A stretch of 64,000 bases of DNA, from positions 1 to 64,000 of the forward strand of contig NZ_CP118181.1 of NCBI RefSeq assembly GCF_028748145.1. Reading direction: 5' to 3'. Numbering within the stretch: the stretch's first letter is position 1; each line of letters opens with the position of its first letter. Below are positions 44,015 through 51,182 of the stretch, piece by piece. Position numbers and translations under genes: made by a program. The notes beneath the pieces were generated by a model. The model was not told the DNA's origin. It did no database searches and saw nothing but the letters and a program-made list of their open reading frames with translations. The stretch is from Entomospira culicis (GTDB lineage Bacteria; Spirochaetota; Spirochaetia; WRBN01).

Positions 44015-44467
44015 ATGAATGTAATGAAGACATTAAATGTACATCGGATTAAAACACCATTAGTTTCGCACAAAAAAGAGGACGTTTTACGTGAGCTGGT
44101 GATGATATTGGCAAAAGATAACATTATTAGTAATGTAGAAGAGGCCTATATGGCCGTGGTGGCGCGCGAGCAGAAGGGTTCGACGGGATTGGGTGGGGAG
44201 ATTGCCATTCCACATGCGAAGACTACCGAAGTGGAGAAGGTGGCTATGGCGATTGGTATTGCCCCTGATGGCATCGCTTTTGATAGTTTGGATGGGGCAC
44301 CGGCGAAGATCTTCTTTTTGATTTTGGCTAATCCGGAGTACGCGTCGTTGCATATTGAGGCGCTCAATGAGATTGCGCATCTTACGCGTGATAAGGCATT
44401 TTGTCAAGAGTTGATTCGCGCGAAGAGTGCCCAAGAGGTTCTATCCATTATTCAACGTGAGGAGTAG
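44015..44467 (+). CDS. PTS EIIA domain protein (PtsN/fructose-type)
   Basis: A 150-residue single-domain EIIA of the fructose/mannitol/nitrogen type. The phospho-acceptor motif is GGEIAIPHAK with His67; RELVMILAKDNII, REQKGSTGLG before it, and IFFLILANPEYASLHIEALNEIAHL after it match the family. No EIIB or EIIC domain is fused or adjacent, so a regulatory PtsN-like role fed by EI/HPr is more likely than sugar uptake. AAGGGAGAGAAGAG precedes ATG 44015. recD starts next to its stop. Confidence 0.92.
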   Translation: MNVMKTLNVHRIKTPLVSHKKEDVLRELVMILAKDNIISNVEEAYMAVVAREQKGSTGLGGEIAIPHAKTTEVEKVAMAIGIAPDGIAFDSLDGAPAKIFFLILANPEYASLHIEALNEIAHLTRDKAFCQELIRAKSAQEVLSIIQREE

Positions 44468-44468
44468 T

Positions 44469-46211
44469 TTGGTTAGCATCGATACAATTAGAAATTTAGT
44501 GGAGAGAAAAGAGACATCTCTTGCACCCTTGTCGGCATATCTCTTGCAGGAGTTGATCGCGCGATTACCTAGGGAATATATGGCATTAGAGACGATCTTG
44601 CATCGTCTGCTTCTTGCGGTTGATGGGGGATCGTTAGCGCTCGAACTTAGCAATAAGGAGCTGGAGCGTTTACGTAGTTGCGAACTGGTTAGTCTTGAGG
44701 ATGTGGCTGGAGAGCGAGCAACTCCTTTGGTTTTATCGGGGAGGTATCTCTATTTACGGCGTTTTTGGAATTTGGAAGAACGTGTGGTTGATTTGATGAA
44801 AAATGAGCTGATCATGCGCTCTTCGGCTACGGCGTTTGAGGTTAGAGAGCCAGAAGCGTTGTTGCATGCTTGGCAAGCTTCGGATTCGTCTGTGAATGAG
44901 GCGATCGCCTTGGCGGGGGCGCGCATTTTGGCGAGCGATTTCTTATTGTTGAGCGGTGGGCCAGGATCGGGGAAGACCTTTTCTTTGGTGCGATTGCTCA
45001 AACTTTTGGATTTATGGGCAGGGCATGCTGGGAAGAGGTTGTCGCTTTTGGTGAGCGCGCCTACGGCAAAGGCGGTGGCACGTATCCAAGAGGGGATGCA
45101 TAAAGAGGCTAAGTTTTCACACTTTGATTTAATGTTGAGTACGCTGCATCGGGCGCTGGGCTATCGCAGTGATGGCACGTTTACCCATGGACGAGCGTAT
45201 CCGCTTAGCGTTGATGTGGTGATTGTCGACGAGATGAGCATGGTGGATATCTACCTTTTTGAGCAACTCTTGAGCGCGCTACCTAGGCGTTGTAAGGTTA
45301 TCTTTTTAGGCGATGCCGATCAACTACCGAGCGTTGCGCGTGGGGCGATTTTATCGGACTTGGTCTATTATCATCAACATCCGCAAGAAATTCCGACGGG
45401 TAAGCATGATCCTTTAGCAAAAAACATGCTCTTTTTGAAAGGAAGTCAGCGATCGAATGTGGCGATTTTGGGACTAGCTCAAGCTTTTTTGCGTGGGGAT
45501 AAAGCAGAGGTGGAAAAGATCCGTAGTGAGGTGCGTGCGCACCAATCGGAGAGTCTCTTTTTTCATGCATTGCCGACAGATGCGTCGAAATTTTACGACT
45601 GGGTCAAAGAGCAGTATGCTATGTATATCCCTAAAACAGCGAGGCTTGGCGCGTATGATGCAACCTTCGGGTTGAATGCTAGGCAAATCGAAATAGCAAA
45701 AGCATTCTTTGCGATGTATGATATGTTTGCGGTGATTACACCGGTGCATGATGGCGCGTATGGTGTGAAGAGCATTAACTTAGAGGTGCGTAAGCGGTTG
45801 GGTTTTTTGGATAGTTTGTATGATGGTATGCCGATTGTGATTACGGTGAATCAACCTGAACTTGGCTTGGCAAATGGCGATCGGGGGGTGATATTGAAGC
45901 TGGATGGCACGTACTATGCACTTTTTCGCGAGGGCGAATCGACCTATCGCTGTTATCTATCGACGGAGCTAGGTGCGTATGAGGTGGCTTATGCGATTAC
46001 GGTACACAAAAGTCAGGGATCGGAGTATGAGAACGTGGCGGTATTGCTTCCTAGTAACGCAAAGCGCTTGCTTGATCGAAGCCTGATTTATACGGCGATT
46101 ACACGGGCAAAGTCGCAAGTGAGGATCTTTGGAGGCGACGAGGAGATTGGCTATAGTTTAGCCCAGAGGCAACAACGTGTGAGTCAGATAGCGAGCAAAA
46201 TTTTAGATTGA
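44469..46211 (+). CDS. recD: exodeoxyribonuclease V alpha subunit (RecD helicase)
   Basis: A 580-residue superfamily 1B helicase similar in length to E. coli RecD. Motif I is LLSGGPGSGKTFSLVRLL (about residues 158-175), motif Ia has SAPTAKAVARIQE, motif II VIVDEMSMVD, motif III IFLGDADQLPSVARGA, and motifs V/VI are AITVHKSQGSEYENVAVLLPS and YTAITRAKSQVRIFG. RecD works with RecB and RecC in double-strand break repair; they are not in the window. The start is uncertain: TTG 44469 is taken because GAGGAG lies just before it and it follows the EIIA stop by one base; a GTG at 44427 is possible. Confidence 0.92.
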   Translation: MVSIDTIRNLVERKETSLAPLSAYLLQELIARLPREYMALETILHRLLLAVDGGSLALELSNKELERLRSCELVSLEDVAGERATPLVLSGRYLYLRRFWNLEERVVDLMKNELIMRSSATAFEVREPEALLHAWQASDSSVNEAIALAGARILASDFLLLSGGPGSGKTFSLVRLLKLLDLWAGHAGKRLSLLVSAPTAKAVARIQEGMHKEAKFSHFDLMLSTLHRALGYRSDGTFTHGRAYPLSVDVVIVDEMSMVDIYLFEQLLSALPRRCKVIFLGDADQLPSVARGAILSDLVYYHQHPQEIPTGKHDPLAKNMLFLKGSQRSNVAILGLAQAFLRGDKAEVEKIRSEVRAHQSESLFFHALPTDASKFYDWVKEQYAMYIPKTARLGAYDATFGLNARQIEIAKAFFAMYDMFAVITPVHDGAYGVKSINLEVRKRLGFLDSLYDGMPIVITVNQPELGLANGDRGVILKLDGTYYALFREGESTYRCYLSTELGAYEVAYAITVHKSQGSEYENVAVLLPSNAKRLLDRSLIYTAITRAKSQVRIFGGDEEIGYSLAQRQQRVSQIASKILD

Positions 46212-46306
46212 TAGGTTTTTTGCGAATAAATATCTAAAAATTACGCACATCGTCAATTTTCTTTGGTATAAATGATAAAAAGATCTTCTCTTTTTGTATA
46301 AAAATA

Positions 46307-46315
46307 TGGTATAAT
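46307..46315 (+). promoter_or_regulatory. extended -10 promoter of argR-type gene
   Basis: TGGTATAAT (46307-46315) is an extended -10 with perfect TATAAT. No good -35 is seen, as is common for this promoter class. The ARG-box-like palindrome starts 9 bases downstream. Confidence 0.6.
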
Positions 46316-46323
46316 AAGGGTAT

Positions 46324-46339
46324 ATCGATAAAAATCGAT
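46324..46339. promoter_or_regulatory. ARG-box-like palindrome, possible ArgR autoregulatory operator
   Basis: ATCGAT-AAAA-ATCGAT. The 5-4-5 layout with a central A/T block equals that of ARG boxes (TGAAT-wwww-ATTCA), but with TCGAT/ATCGA half-sites. It lies just downstream of the extended -10 and in the expected transcribed start region of the argR-type gene. Confidence 0.5.
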
Positions 46340-46375
46340 GCAATAAGTTCTATAAATAAAGAGAGAATAACAGCA

Positions 46376-46861
46376 GTGAAAGCAAGAATTCATCGTTTAA
46401 AACTGATTGAGCGGTTGATAGCGGAGAAGCATATTTCTAGCCAAGAGCAACTTCAAAGTCAGCTGGAGCACGAGGGCTATAAGGTTACTCAGGCCACGCT
46501 CAGTCGTGATTTGCGTACGCTACAGGTGTGGCGTACGGTGGATAAATTTGGTTCATTCCGCTATATGCTCCCCGGTGAGGGAGGGACACAGAATAATTAT
46601 TTAAATGAATCACAGTTGGATATTGAGCGCGGTTGTCTGTCGCTCGATTTTTCTGGAAATATGGCGGTTTTTCGCTCGCCAGAGGGCTTTGCAAACTCGC
46701 TGGGCTTGGCGATTGAACACCTTGGCTTTGATGAGATTTTGGGGTTAATCGCTGGGTTTGATACCGTCTTTGTTGCCCTAAAAGATAATGTAACGCGCGA
46801 GGGATTTGTGAAATCGCTTAAAGAGAAAGTGCCTAATATTCGTATCAAGGATTATGCTTAA
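46376..46861 (+). CDS. argR: ArgR-family transcriptional regulator
   Basis: A 161-residue two-domain regulator. The N-terminal winged helix has SSQEQLQSQLEHEGYKVTQATLSRDLRTL (TQATLSRD at 38-45), the ARG-box recognition helix. The C-terminal hexamerisation domain has FANSLGLAIEHLGFDEILGLIAGFDT. In arginine-responsive members this last motif is GTIAGDDT and the two Asp residues hold arginine; here the first Asp is Phe (GFDT, 127-130), so the ligand may differ. No arginine biosynthesis gene is in the window. The start is GTG 46376 with GAGAGAATAA upstream. Likely autoregulated through the palindrome at 46324. Confidence 0.9.
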   Translation: MKARIHRLKLIERLIAEKHISSQEQLQSQLEHEGYKVTQATLSRDLRTLQVWRTVDKFGSFRYMLPGEGGTQNNYLNESQLDIERGCLSLDFSGNMAVFRSPEGFANSLGLAIEHLGFDEILGLIAGFDTVFVALKDNVTREGFVKSLKEKVPNIRIKDYA

Positions 46862-47985
46862 TGGTGGGAGTAAGGAGAATGTATAAACTTTGGGCGGTTG
46901 CCCTGTTGAGTGTGGGATTGTTGAGCTGTCAGAAGAGTGCTGATGCTCAGAGTGCTTCGTCGGAGCAAAAACGTGTAAGTGAGCAGAAAAATTTAATCAT
47001 TGAAGGAAGTCAGATGGACAGAGACGAACGTATCAAGACGTTGAATGATGGCTTATATGCCGTTATTAGCACCACCCGTGGGGATATTTGGGTAGAGTTA
47101 TTCTACGAGCAGGCACCGTTGACGGTGGTCAATTTTGCTGGATTAGCCATGGGAAGCTTGAGTAAGGCGAATAAGAGTGGGGCATTTTACGATGGCTTGA
47201 CCTTTCACCGTGTGATCGATAATTTTATGATTCAGGGTGGAGACCCAACTGCGAGTGGGTCGGGTGGGCCTGGTTATCGCTTTGCTGACGAAATTGTGGA
47301 AGGTCTCACCTTTAATCGTGCGGGTCTCTTGGCGATGGCGAATGCGGGTGCTGGGACAAATGGAAGTCAATTCTTTATTACGCACGTGCCTACACCGCAT
47401 TTGAATGGCAAGCATACTATCTTTGGGCAAGTGGTTGCTGATATCGATCAGCAGGTGGTGAATGCGATCAAGCAGAATGATCGTATCGAGACGGTTACGA
47501 TTTTGCGTAAGGGTGATAAGGCGCAGGCGTTTGTGATTGATCAGGCGAATTTTGATGCTATCGATTTGGATTACAAAACCAAAGAGCGCGCGACGCAGGA
47601 GAAGGCGAATGCGTCGATGATTGCTGAGATTAAGAAGCAGTATCCGAATATCCAAGTGAGTGAGCTGGGTGTGTATTATATTATCGAGAAGGCGGGGAGC
47701 GGCGAGCGTCCAAACCGCGGACAGGTGGTGAGTATGCATTATGATGGCGTGCTCTTTCCTAGTGGGAGTCGTTTTGACAGTAGCTACCAACGCAACGAAC
47801 CGATTGAAGTGCCTGCTGGCGATGGCTATGTGATTGCGGGGTGGGATGAGATGATGCTTCAGATGCAAGTGGGGGAAAAACGTATTGTCATTTTGCCACC
47901 AGAGCTTGCCTATGGGGCGGCTGGTCGTCCACCGGTGATTCCACCAAGTGCGTGGCTTCAGTTTACGATGGAGCGCGTCTCTTAG
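46861..47985 (+). CDS. dual cyclophilin-FKBP peptidyl-prolyl isomerase lipoprotein (CFBP)
   Basis: A 374-residue lipoprotein (lipobox GLLSC, Cys23). Residues about 60-220 form a cyclophilin domain with TFHRVIDNFMIQGGDPT, GLLAMANAGAGTNGSQFFIT and HLNGKHTIFGQV. After a helical linker, residues about 280-374 form an FKBP domain (GQVVSMHYDGVLFPSGSRFD, VIAGWDEMMLQMQVGEKR, YGAAGRPPVIPPSAWL). Fusions of the two immunophilin families in this order have been described in Treponema denticola and a Flavobacterium. It should speed proline isomerisation during folding of envelope proteins. ATG 46861 overlaps the argR stop (TAATG) and has AAGGA upstream; ATG 46879 is an alternative. Confidence 0.95.
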   Translation: MVGVRRMYKLWAVALLSVGLLSCQKSADAQSASSEQKRVSEQKNLIIEGSQMDRDERIKTLNDGLYAVISTTRGDIWVELFYEQAPLTVVNFAGLAMGSLSKANKSGAFYDGLTFHRVIDNFMIQGGDPTASGSGGPGYRFADEIVEGLTFNRAGLLAMANAGAGTNGSQFFITHVPTPHLNGKHTIFGQVVADIDQQVVNAIKQNDRIETVTILRKGDKAQAFVIDQANFDAIDLDYKTKERATQEKANASMIAEIKKQYPNIQVSELGVYYIIEKAGSGERPNRGQVVSMHYDGVLFPSGSRFDSSYQRNEPIEVPAGDGYVIAGWDEMMLQMQVGEKRIVILPPELAYGAAGRPPVIPPSAWLQFTMERVS

Positions 47986-48013
47986 GCGAATTTTTTATCT
48001 AGGAATAGCGAAA

Positions 48014-48042
48014 GGCAAGGAAGTTGGGATGATTTTCTTGCC
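48014..48042 (+). terminator. probable terminator after the PPIase gene
   Basis: GGCAAG (48014-48019) pairs with CTTGCC (48037-48042), extended by weaker inner pairs, and T-rich ATTATTCTTTAT follows. Confidence 0.55.
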
Positions 48043-48132
48043 ATTATTCTTTATAAAAAGTAGGTTGGCAATATATAGGATGTTGTGTGTAAAAAGTAAT
48101 CATAATTAATTCTTTCTATTTAAACAATTAAC

Positions 48133-48161
48133 TTGACTTTTAATTAACTTTTGCGTAACAT
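48133..48161 (+). promoter_or_regulatory. sigma70-type promoter of flaB copy 1
   Basis: TTGACT (48133-48138), 17 bp, TAACAT (48156-48161). No sigma-28 element (TAAA / GCCGATAA) is evident. The leader of about 67 bases holds a perfect 10-bp palindrome GCTGGCCAGC at 48182-48191. Confidence 0.6.
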
Positions 48162-48234
48162 TAAAAGAGTAGAGGGAGCAAGCTGGCCAGCGGAGTAAAC
48201 TTTATGCCTAATCAAGAAGAATGGAGGATATAAA

Positions 48235-49059
48235 ATGATTATCAATCATAATATGAGTGCGATGAACGCCAATCGAAATTTAAACAACACCAATCAGGTG
48301 ATGCGTAAGGACATGGAGAAGCTTGCTACGGGGCAACGTATTACCCGCGCAGGCGATGATGCTTCTGGGTTGGCGGTTTCGGAGAAGATGCGCGCGCAGG
48401 TGCGTGGATTGAATCAGGCTGTTCGTAACATTAATGATGGTGTTTCGTTTATTCAGACCACCGAGGGGTATCTGCAAGGCACTACAGAATCGCTACAACG
48501 TATCCGAGAGTTATCGGTGCAGGCGGCTAACGGTATCTATGCCGAAGAGGATCGTGGGTATATTCAGGTTGAGGTTTCGCAGATGGTAACGGAGATTAAC
48601 CGAATTGCCTCACAGGCGCAGTTCAACACGATGAATCTTTTGGATGGGAATTTAGCCGAAGGGACGGAAGGGATGCGTATCCATATGGGCGCGAATACGG
48701 ATCAGTACTCGTCGATGTATGTGAACTCGATGAGTGCGGAGTCGCTGGGTGTGGAGGGTATCAGCTTGCTTACGGCGGACGAGGCTAATACTGCGATTGC
48801 GACAGTGGATCGCGCTCTACAGATGGTGAGTAGCGAGCGCTCCAATTTGGGTGCGTATCAAAACCGTATGGAGATGGCCTCGCGTAGTCAGGCAACGGCA
48901 TCGGAGAATCTCCAATCTACGGAGAGCCAGATTCGCGATTTGAATATGGCAAACGGAATGGTTGAGTTAAGTCGTGAGCAAATTTTGAATCAAGCTGGTA
49001 CGGCGATGCTGGCACAAGCCAATCAAAGTAGCTCTGGTGTGATGCGACTTTTGGGATAA
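48235..49059 (+). CDS. flaB: periplasmic flagellar filament core protein FlaB, copy 1
   Basis: A 274-residue spirochaete core flagellin. The conserved N-terminal D0/D1 region [20 protein letters not shown] and [19 protein letters not shown], and the C-terminal [21 protein letters not shown] and [16 protein letters not shown], are near-identical to the next two genes; the short variable part lies at about 150-200. There is no D2/D3 domain, as in other FlaB proteins. Proteins are exported through the flagellar type III system and form the periplasmic filament core under the FlaA sheath. GGAGG precedes ATG 48235. Codon use is closer to that of ordinary genes than in copies 2 and 3. Confidence 0.97.
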   Translation: MIINHNMSAMNANRNLNNTNQVMRKDMEKLATGQRITRAGDDASGLAVSEKMRAQVRGLNQAVRNINDGVSFIQTTEGYLQGTTESLQRIRELSVQAANGIYAEEDRGYIQVEVSQMVTEINRIASQAQFNTMNLLDGNLAEGTEGMRIHMGANTDQYSSMYVNSMSAESLGVEGISLLTADEANTAIATVDRALQMVSSERSNLGAYQNRMEMASRSQATASENLQSTESQIRDLNMANGMVELSREQILNQAGTAMLAQANQSSSGVMRLLG

Positions 49060-49088
49060 TTTGCACAAATTGTAAAGAAAAATTTCGA

Positions 49089-49124
49089 GAAAGAGTACAG
49101 TTTGATGTGCTCTTTCTTATTTAT
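49089..49124 (+). terminator. terminator after flaB copy 1
   Basis: GAAAGAGTACA (49089-49099) and TGTGCTCTTTC (49106-49116), one G-T pair, six-base loop, then TTATTTAT. Confidence 0.8.
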
Positions 49125-49290
49125 AATATAAGAGGATAAAAATTTTCAGAAAGAATGTGAATTTTTGCATTAGGTACTTCCCTTTTTTTTATAAACATGT
49201 TATACTTAATATAAATCTGGCAGAAATGCCTAAAACCAAGAATGAGTGCAAAATGGATTTTTGTACTTCAGAATCTATGGAGGGAGAAAA

Positions 49291-50115
49291 ATGATTATCA
49301 ATCACAACATGAGTGCGATGAACGCAAATCGCAACTTAGACAACACCAATCAAGTTATGCGCAAAGACATGGAGAAGTTGGCTCAAGGTCAACGCATCAC
49401 CCGCGCTGGTGATGACGCTTCGGGGCTTGCTGTATCGGAGAAGATGCGCGCACAAGTTCGCGGTTTAAACCAAGCTGTTCGTAACATCAATGACGGTGTT
49501 TCTTTTATTCAAACCACCGAGGGTTACCTACAAGGTACCACCGAGTCTCTACAACGTATTCGTGAGCTCTCCGTACAGGCTGCTAACGGTATCTACGCTG
49601 AAGAAGATCGTGGTTATATCCAAGTAGAGGTTTCCCAAATGGTAACCGAGATCAACCGTATTGCTTCTCAAGCTCAGTTCAACACCATGAACCTTCTTGA
49701 TGGTACCATGGCTGAGGGAACTGACGGTATGCGTATCCACATGGGTGCTAACACCGATCAATACTCGTTTATGTATGTTAATTCGATGACCGCTGAGGCT
49801 CTTGGCGTAGAGGGTGCTGATGTTACCACTATGGATAACGCTAACACCTTGATCGCTACCGTTGATAACGCTCTAAAAACCGTTAATGAACAACGTTCTA
49901 ACCTTGGTGCATACCAGAACCGCATGGAAATGGCTTCCCGTAGTCAGGCAACTGCTTCGGAGAACCTACAATCCACCGAGAGCCAAATTCGTGATTTGAA
50001 TATGGCAACTGGTATGGTTGAGCTTGCTCGTGAGCAAATCCTTAACCAAGCTGGTACTGCTATGCTTGCACAAGCTAACCAGAGCACAGCTAGTGTTACT
50101 CGTCTTCTTAACTAA
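49291..50115 (+). CDS. flaB: periplasmic flagellar filament core protein FlaB, copy 2
   Basis: A 274-residue FlaB, nearly identical to copy 1 over the first 150 and last 70 residues, with differences at about 155-200 ([11 protein letters not shown] then [14 protein letters not shown]). Codons are strongly biased towards GCT, GGT, ACC, AAC and CGT, typical of a highly expressed gene, so this may be the main filament subunit. ATG 49291 follows GGAGGGAG; an in-frame start at 49246 would add 15 residues not found in FlaB. It has terminators on both sides, so it is probably transcribed singly, perhaps from a TATACT-containing promoter near 49201. Confidence 0.97.
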   Translation: MIINHNMSAMNANRNLDNTNQVMRKDMEKLAQGQRITRAGDDASGLAVSEKMRAQVRGLNQAVRNINDGVSFIQTTEGYLQGTTESLQRIRELSVQAANGIYAEEDRGYIQVEVSQMVTEINRIASQAQFNTMNLLDGTMAEGTDGMRIHMGANTDQYSFMYVNSMTAEALGVEGADVTTMDNANTLIATVDNALKTVNEQRSNLGAYQNRMEMASRSQATASENLQSTESQIRDLNMATGMVELAREQILNQAGTAMLAQANQSTASVTRLLN

Positions 50116-50141
50116 AATTTAGCTTAAGTTTGATAATGAAA

Positions 50142-50173
50142 ACCCGTCTTTATAAGAGACGGGTCTCTTTTTT
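50142..50173 (+). terminator. strong intrinsic terminator after flaB copy 2
   Basis: ACCCGTCT (50142-50149) and AGACGGGT (50157-50164), seven-base loop, followed by CTCTTTTTTTC. Only about 40 bases remain before the next flaB start. Confidence 0.9.
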
Positions 50174-50214
50174 TCTTAATAAAAGAGAGTCAGTATGTTA
50201 ATCAGGAGGAACAA

Positions 50215-51057
50215 ATGATTATCAATCACAACATGAGTGCGATGAACGCAAATCGTAATCTCAACAACACCAATCAGGTTATGCGTAAAGACATGGAAAA
50301 ATTGGCTCAAGGTCAACGCATTACCCGCGCCGGCGACGACGCTTCGGGACTCGCGGTATCGGAAAAGATGCGCGCACAAGTACGCGGCTTAAACCAAGCC
50401 GTACGCAACATGAATGATGGCGTCTCTTTTATTCAAACAACAGAAGGCTACCTACAAGGCACCACCGACGCGCTTCAACGTATCCGTGAGCTCTCCGTGC
50501 AGGCAGCCAACGGTATCTACGCTGAAGAAGATCGTGGATATATTCAGGTTGAGGTCGATCAGATGGTAACCGAGATTAGCCGTATCGCATCCCAAGCCGA
50601 GTTCAACACCATGAAGCTTTTGACTGGTGATTTTGGCGAAGGCACGAGCGGAATGCGTATCCATATGGGTGCTAACACCGATCAATTTACCACCATGTAC
50701 GTGGGCGCAATGACTCCAGAGGCGTTAAGCATTGGTACCGATCAGGGTGAGTCGCTGGTTGATGTCTCGACCATGGATGGTGCTAACAGCTCGATTGCGA
50801 TGGTTGATGTCGCACTCCAAACGGTTAATCGCCAGCGCGCCGATCTTGGTGCCTATCAAAACCGCATGGAGATGGCTTCTCGTTCCCAAGCAATTGCTTC
50901 GGAAAACCTACAATCCACCGAGAGCCAAATCCGTGATCTCAATATGGCAAGTGGCATGGTCGAACTTGCACGTGAGCAGATTCTCAATCAAGCTGGAACT
51001 GCCATGCTTGCCCAAGCCAATCAGAGTGCAGCAACTGTTACGCGCCTCTTAGGTTAA
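50215..51057 (+). CDS. flaB: periplasmic flagellar filament core protein FlaB, copy 3
   Basis: A 280-residue FlaB; six residues longer than copies 1 and 2 because of a longer variable segment (about 160-205, SIGTDQGESLVDVSTMDGANS). N- and C-terminal regions are near-identical to the other copies. Codon use is biased with many C-ending codons. AGGAGG precedes ATG 50215. Because a strong terminator stands between it and copy 2, either read-through or a promoter squeezed into about 50 bases must drive it; a lower level than copy 2 is likely. A terminator follows. Confidence 0.97.
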   Translation: MIINHNMSAMNANRNLNNTNQVMRKDMEKLAQGQRITRAGDDASGLAVSEKMRAQVRGLNQAVRNMNDGVSFIQTTEGYLQGTTDALQRIRELSVQAANGIYAEEDRGYIQVEVDQMVTEISRIASQAEFNTMKLLTGDFGEGTSGMRIHMGANTDQFTTMYVGAMTPEALSIGTDQGESLVDVSTMDGANSSIAMVDVALQTVNRQRADLGAYQNRMEMASRSQAIASENLQSTESQIRDLNMASGMVELAREQILNQAGTAMLAQANQSAATVTRLLG

Positions 51058-51075
51058 GCACCTCTTTGTCCGATA

Positions 51076-51109
51076 ATATGGGAGAGGAGCAATCTTCTCC
51101 CATATCTTT
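51076..51109 (+). terminator. terminator after flaB copy 3
   Basis: ATATGGGAGA (51076-51085) and TCTCCCATAT (51096-51105), a perfect 10-bp stem, followed by CTTTT. Confidence 0.85.
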
Positions 51110-51122
51110 TAAAACAAAGCTC

Positions 51123-51151
51123 TTGTCAAAAAGATAAAAATAGCTTATTCT
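51123..51151 (+). promoter_or_regulatory. promoter of fliD
   Basis: TTGTCA (51123-51128), 17 bp, TATTCT (51146-51151), 31 bases before ATG 51183. Confidence 0.65.
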
Positions 51152-51182
51152 ATGAGCGATTAGACCGCAGGAGGTTCATGCG

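Noticed and set aside
48060-48234. Sigma-28 promoter for flagellin
   Set aside because: No TAAA / GCCGATAA pair could be found; a sigma70-type TTGACT-17-TAACAT explains the gene better.
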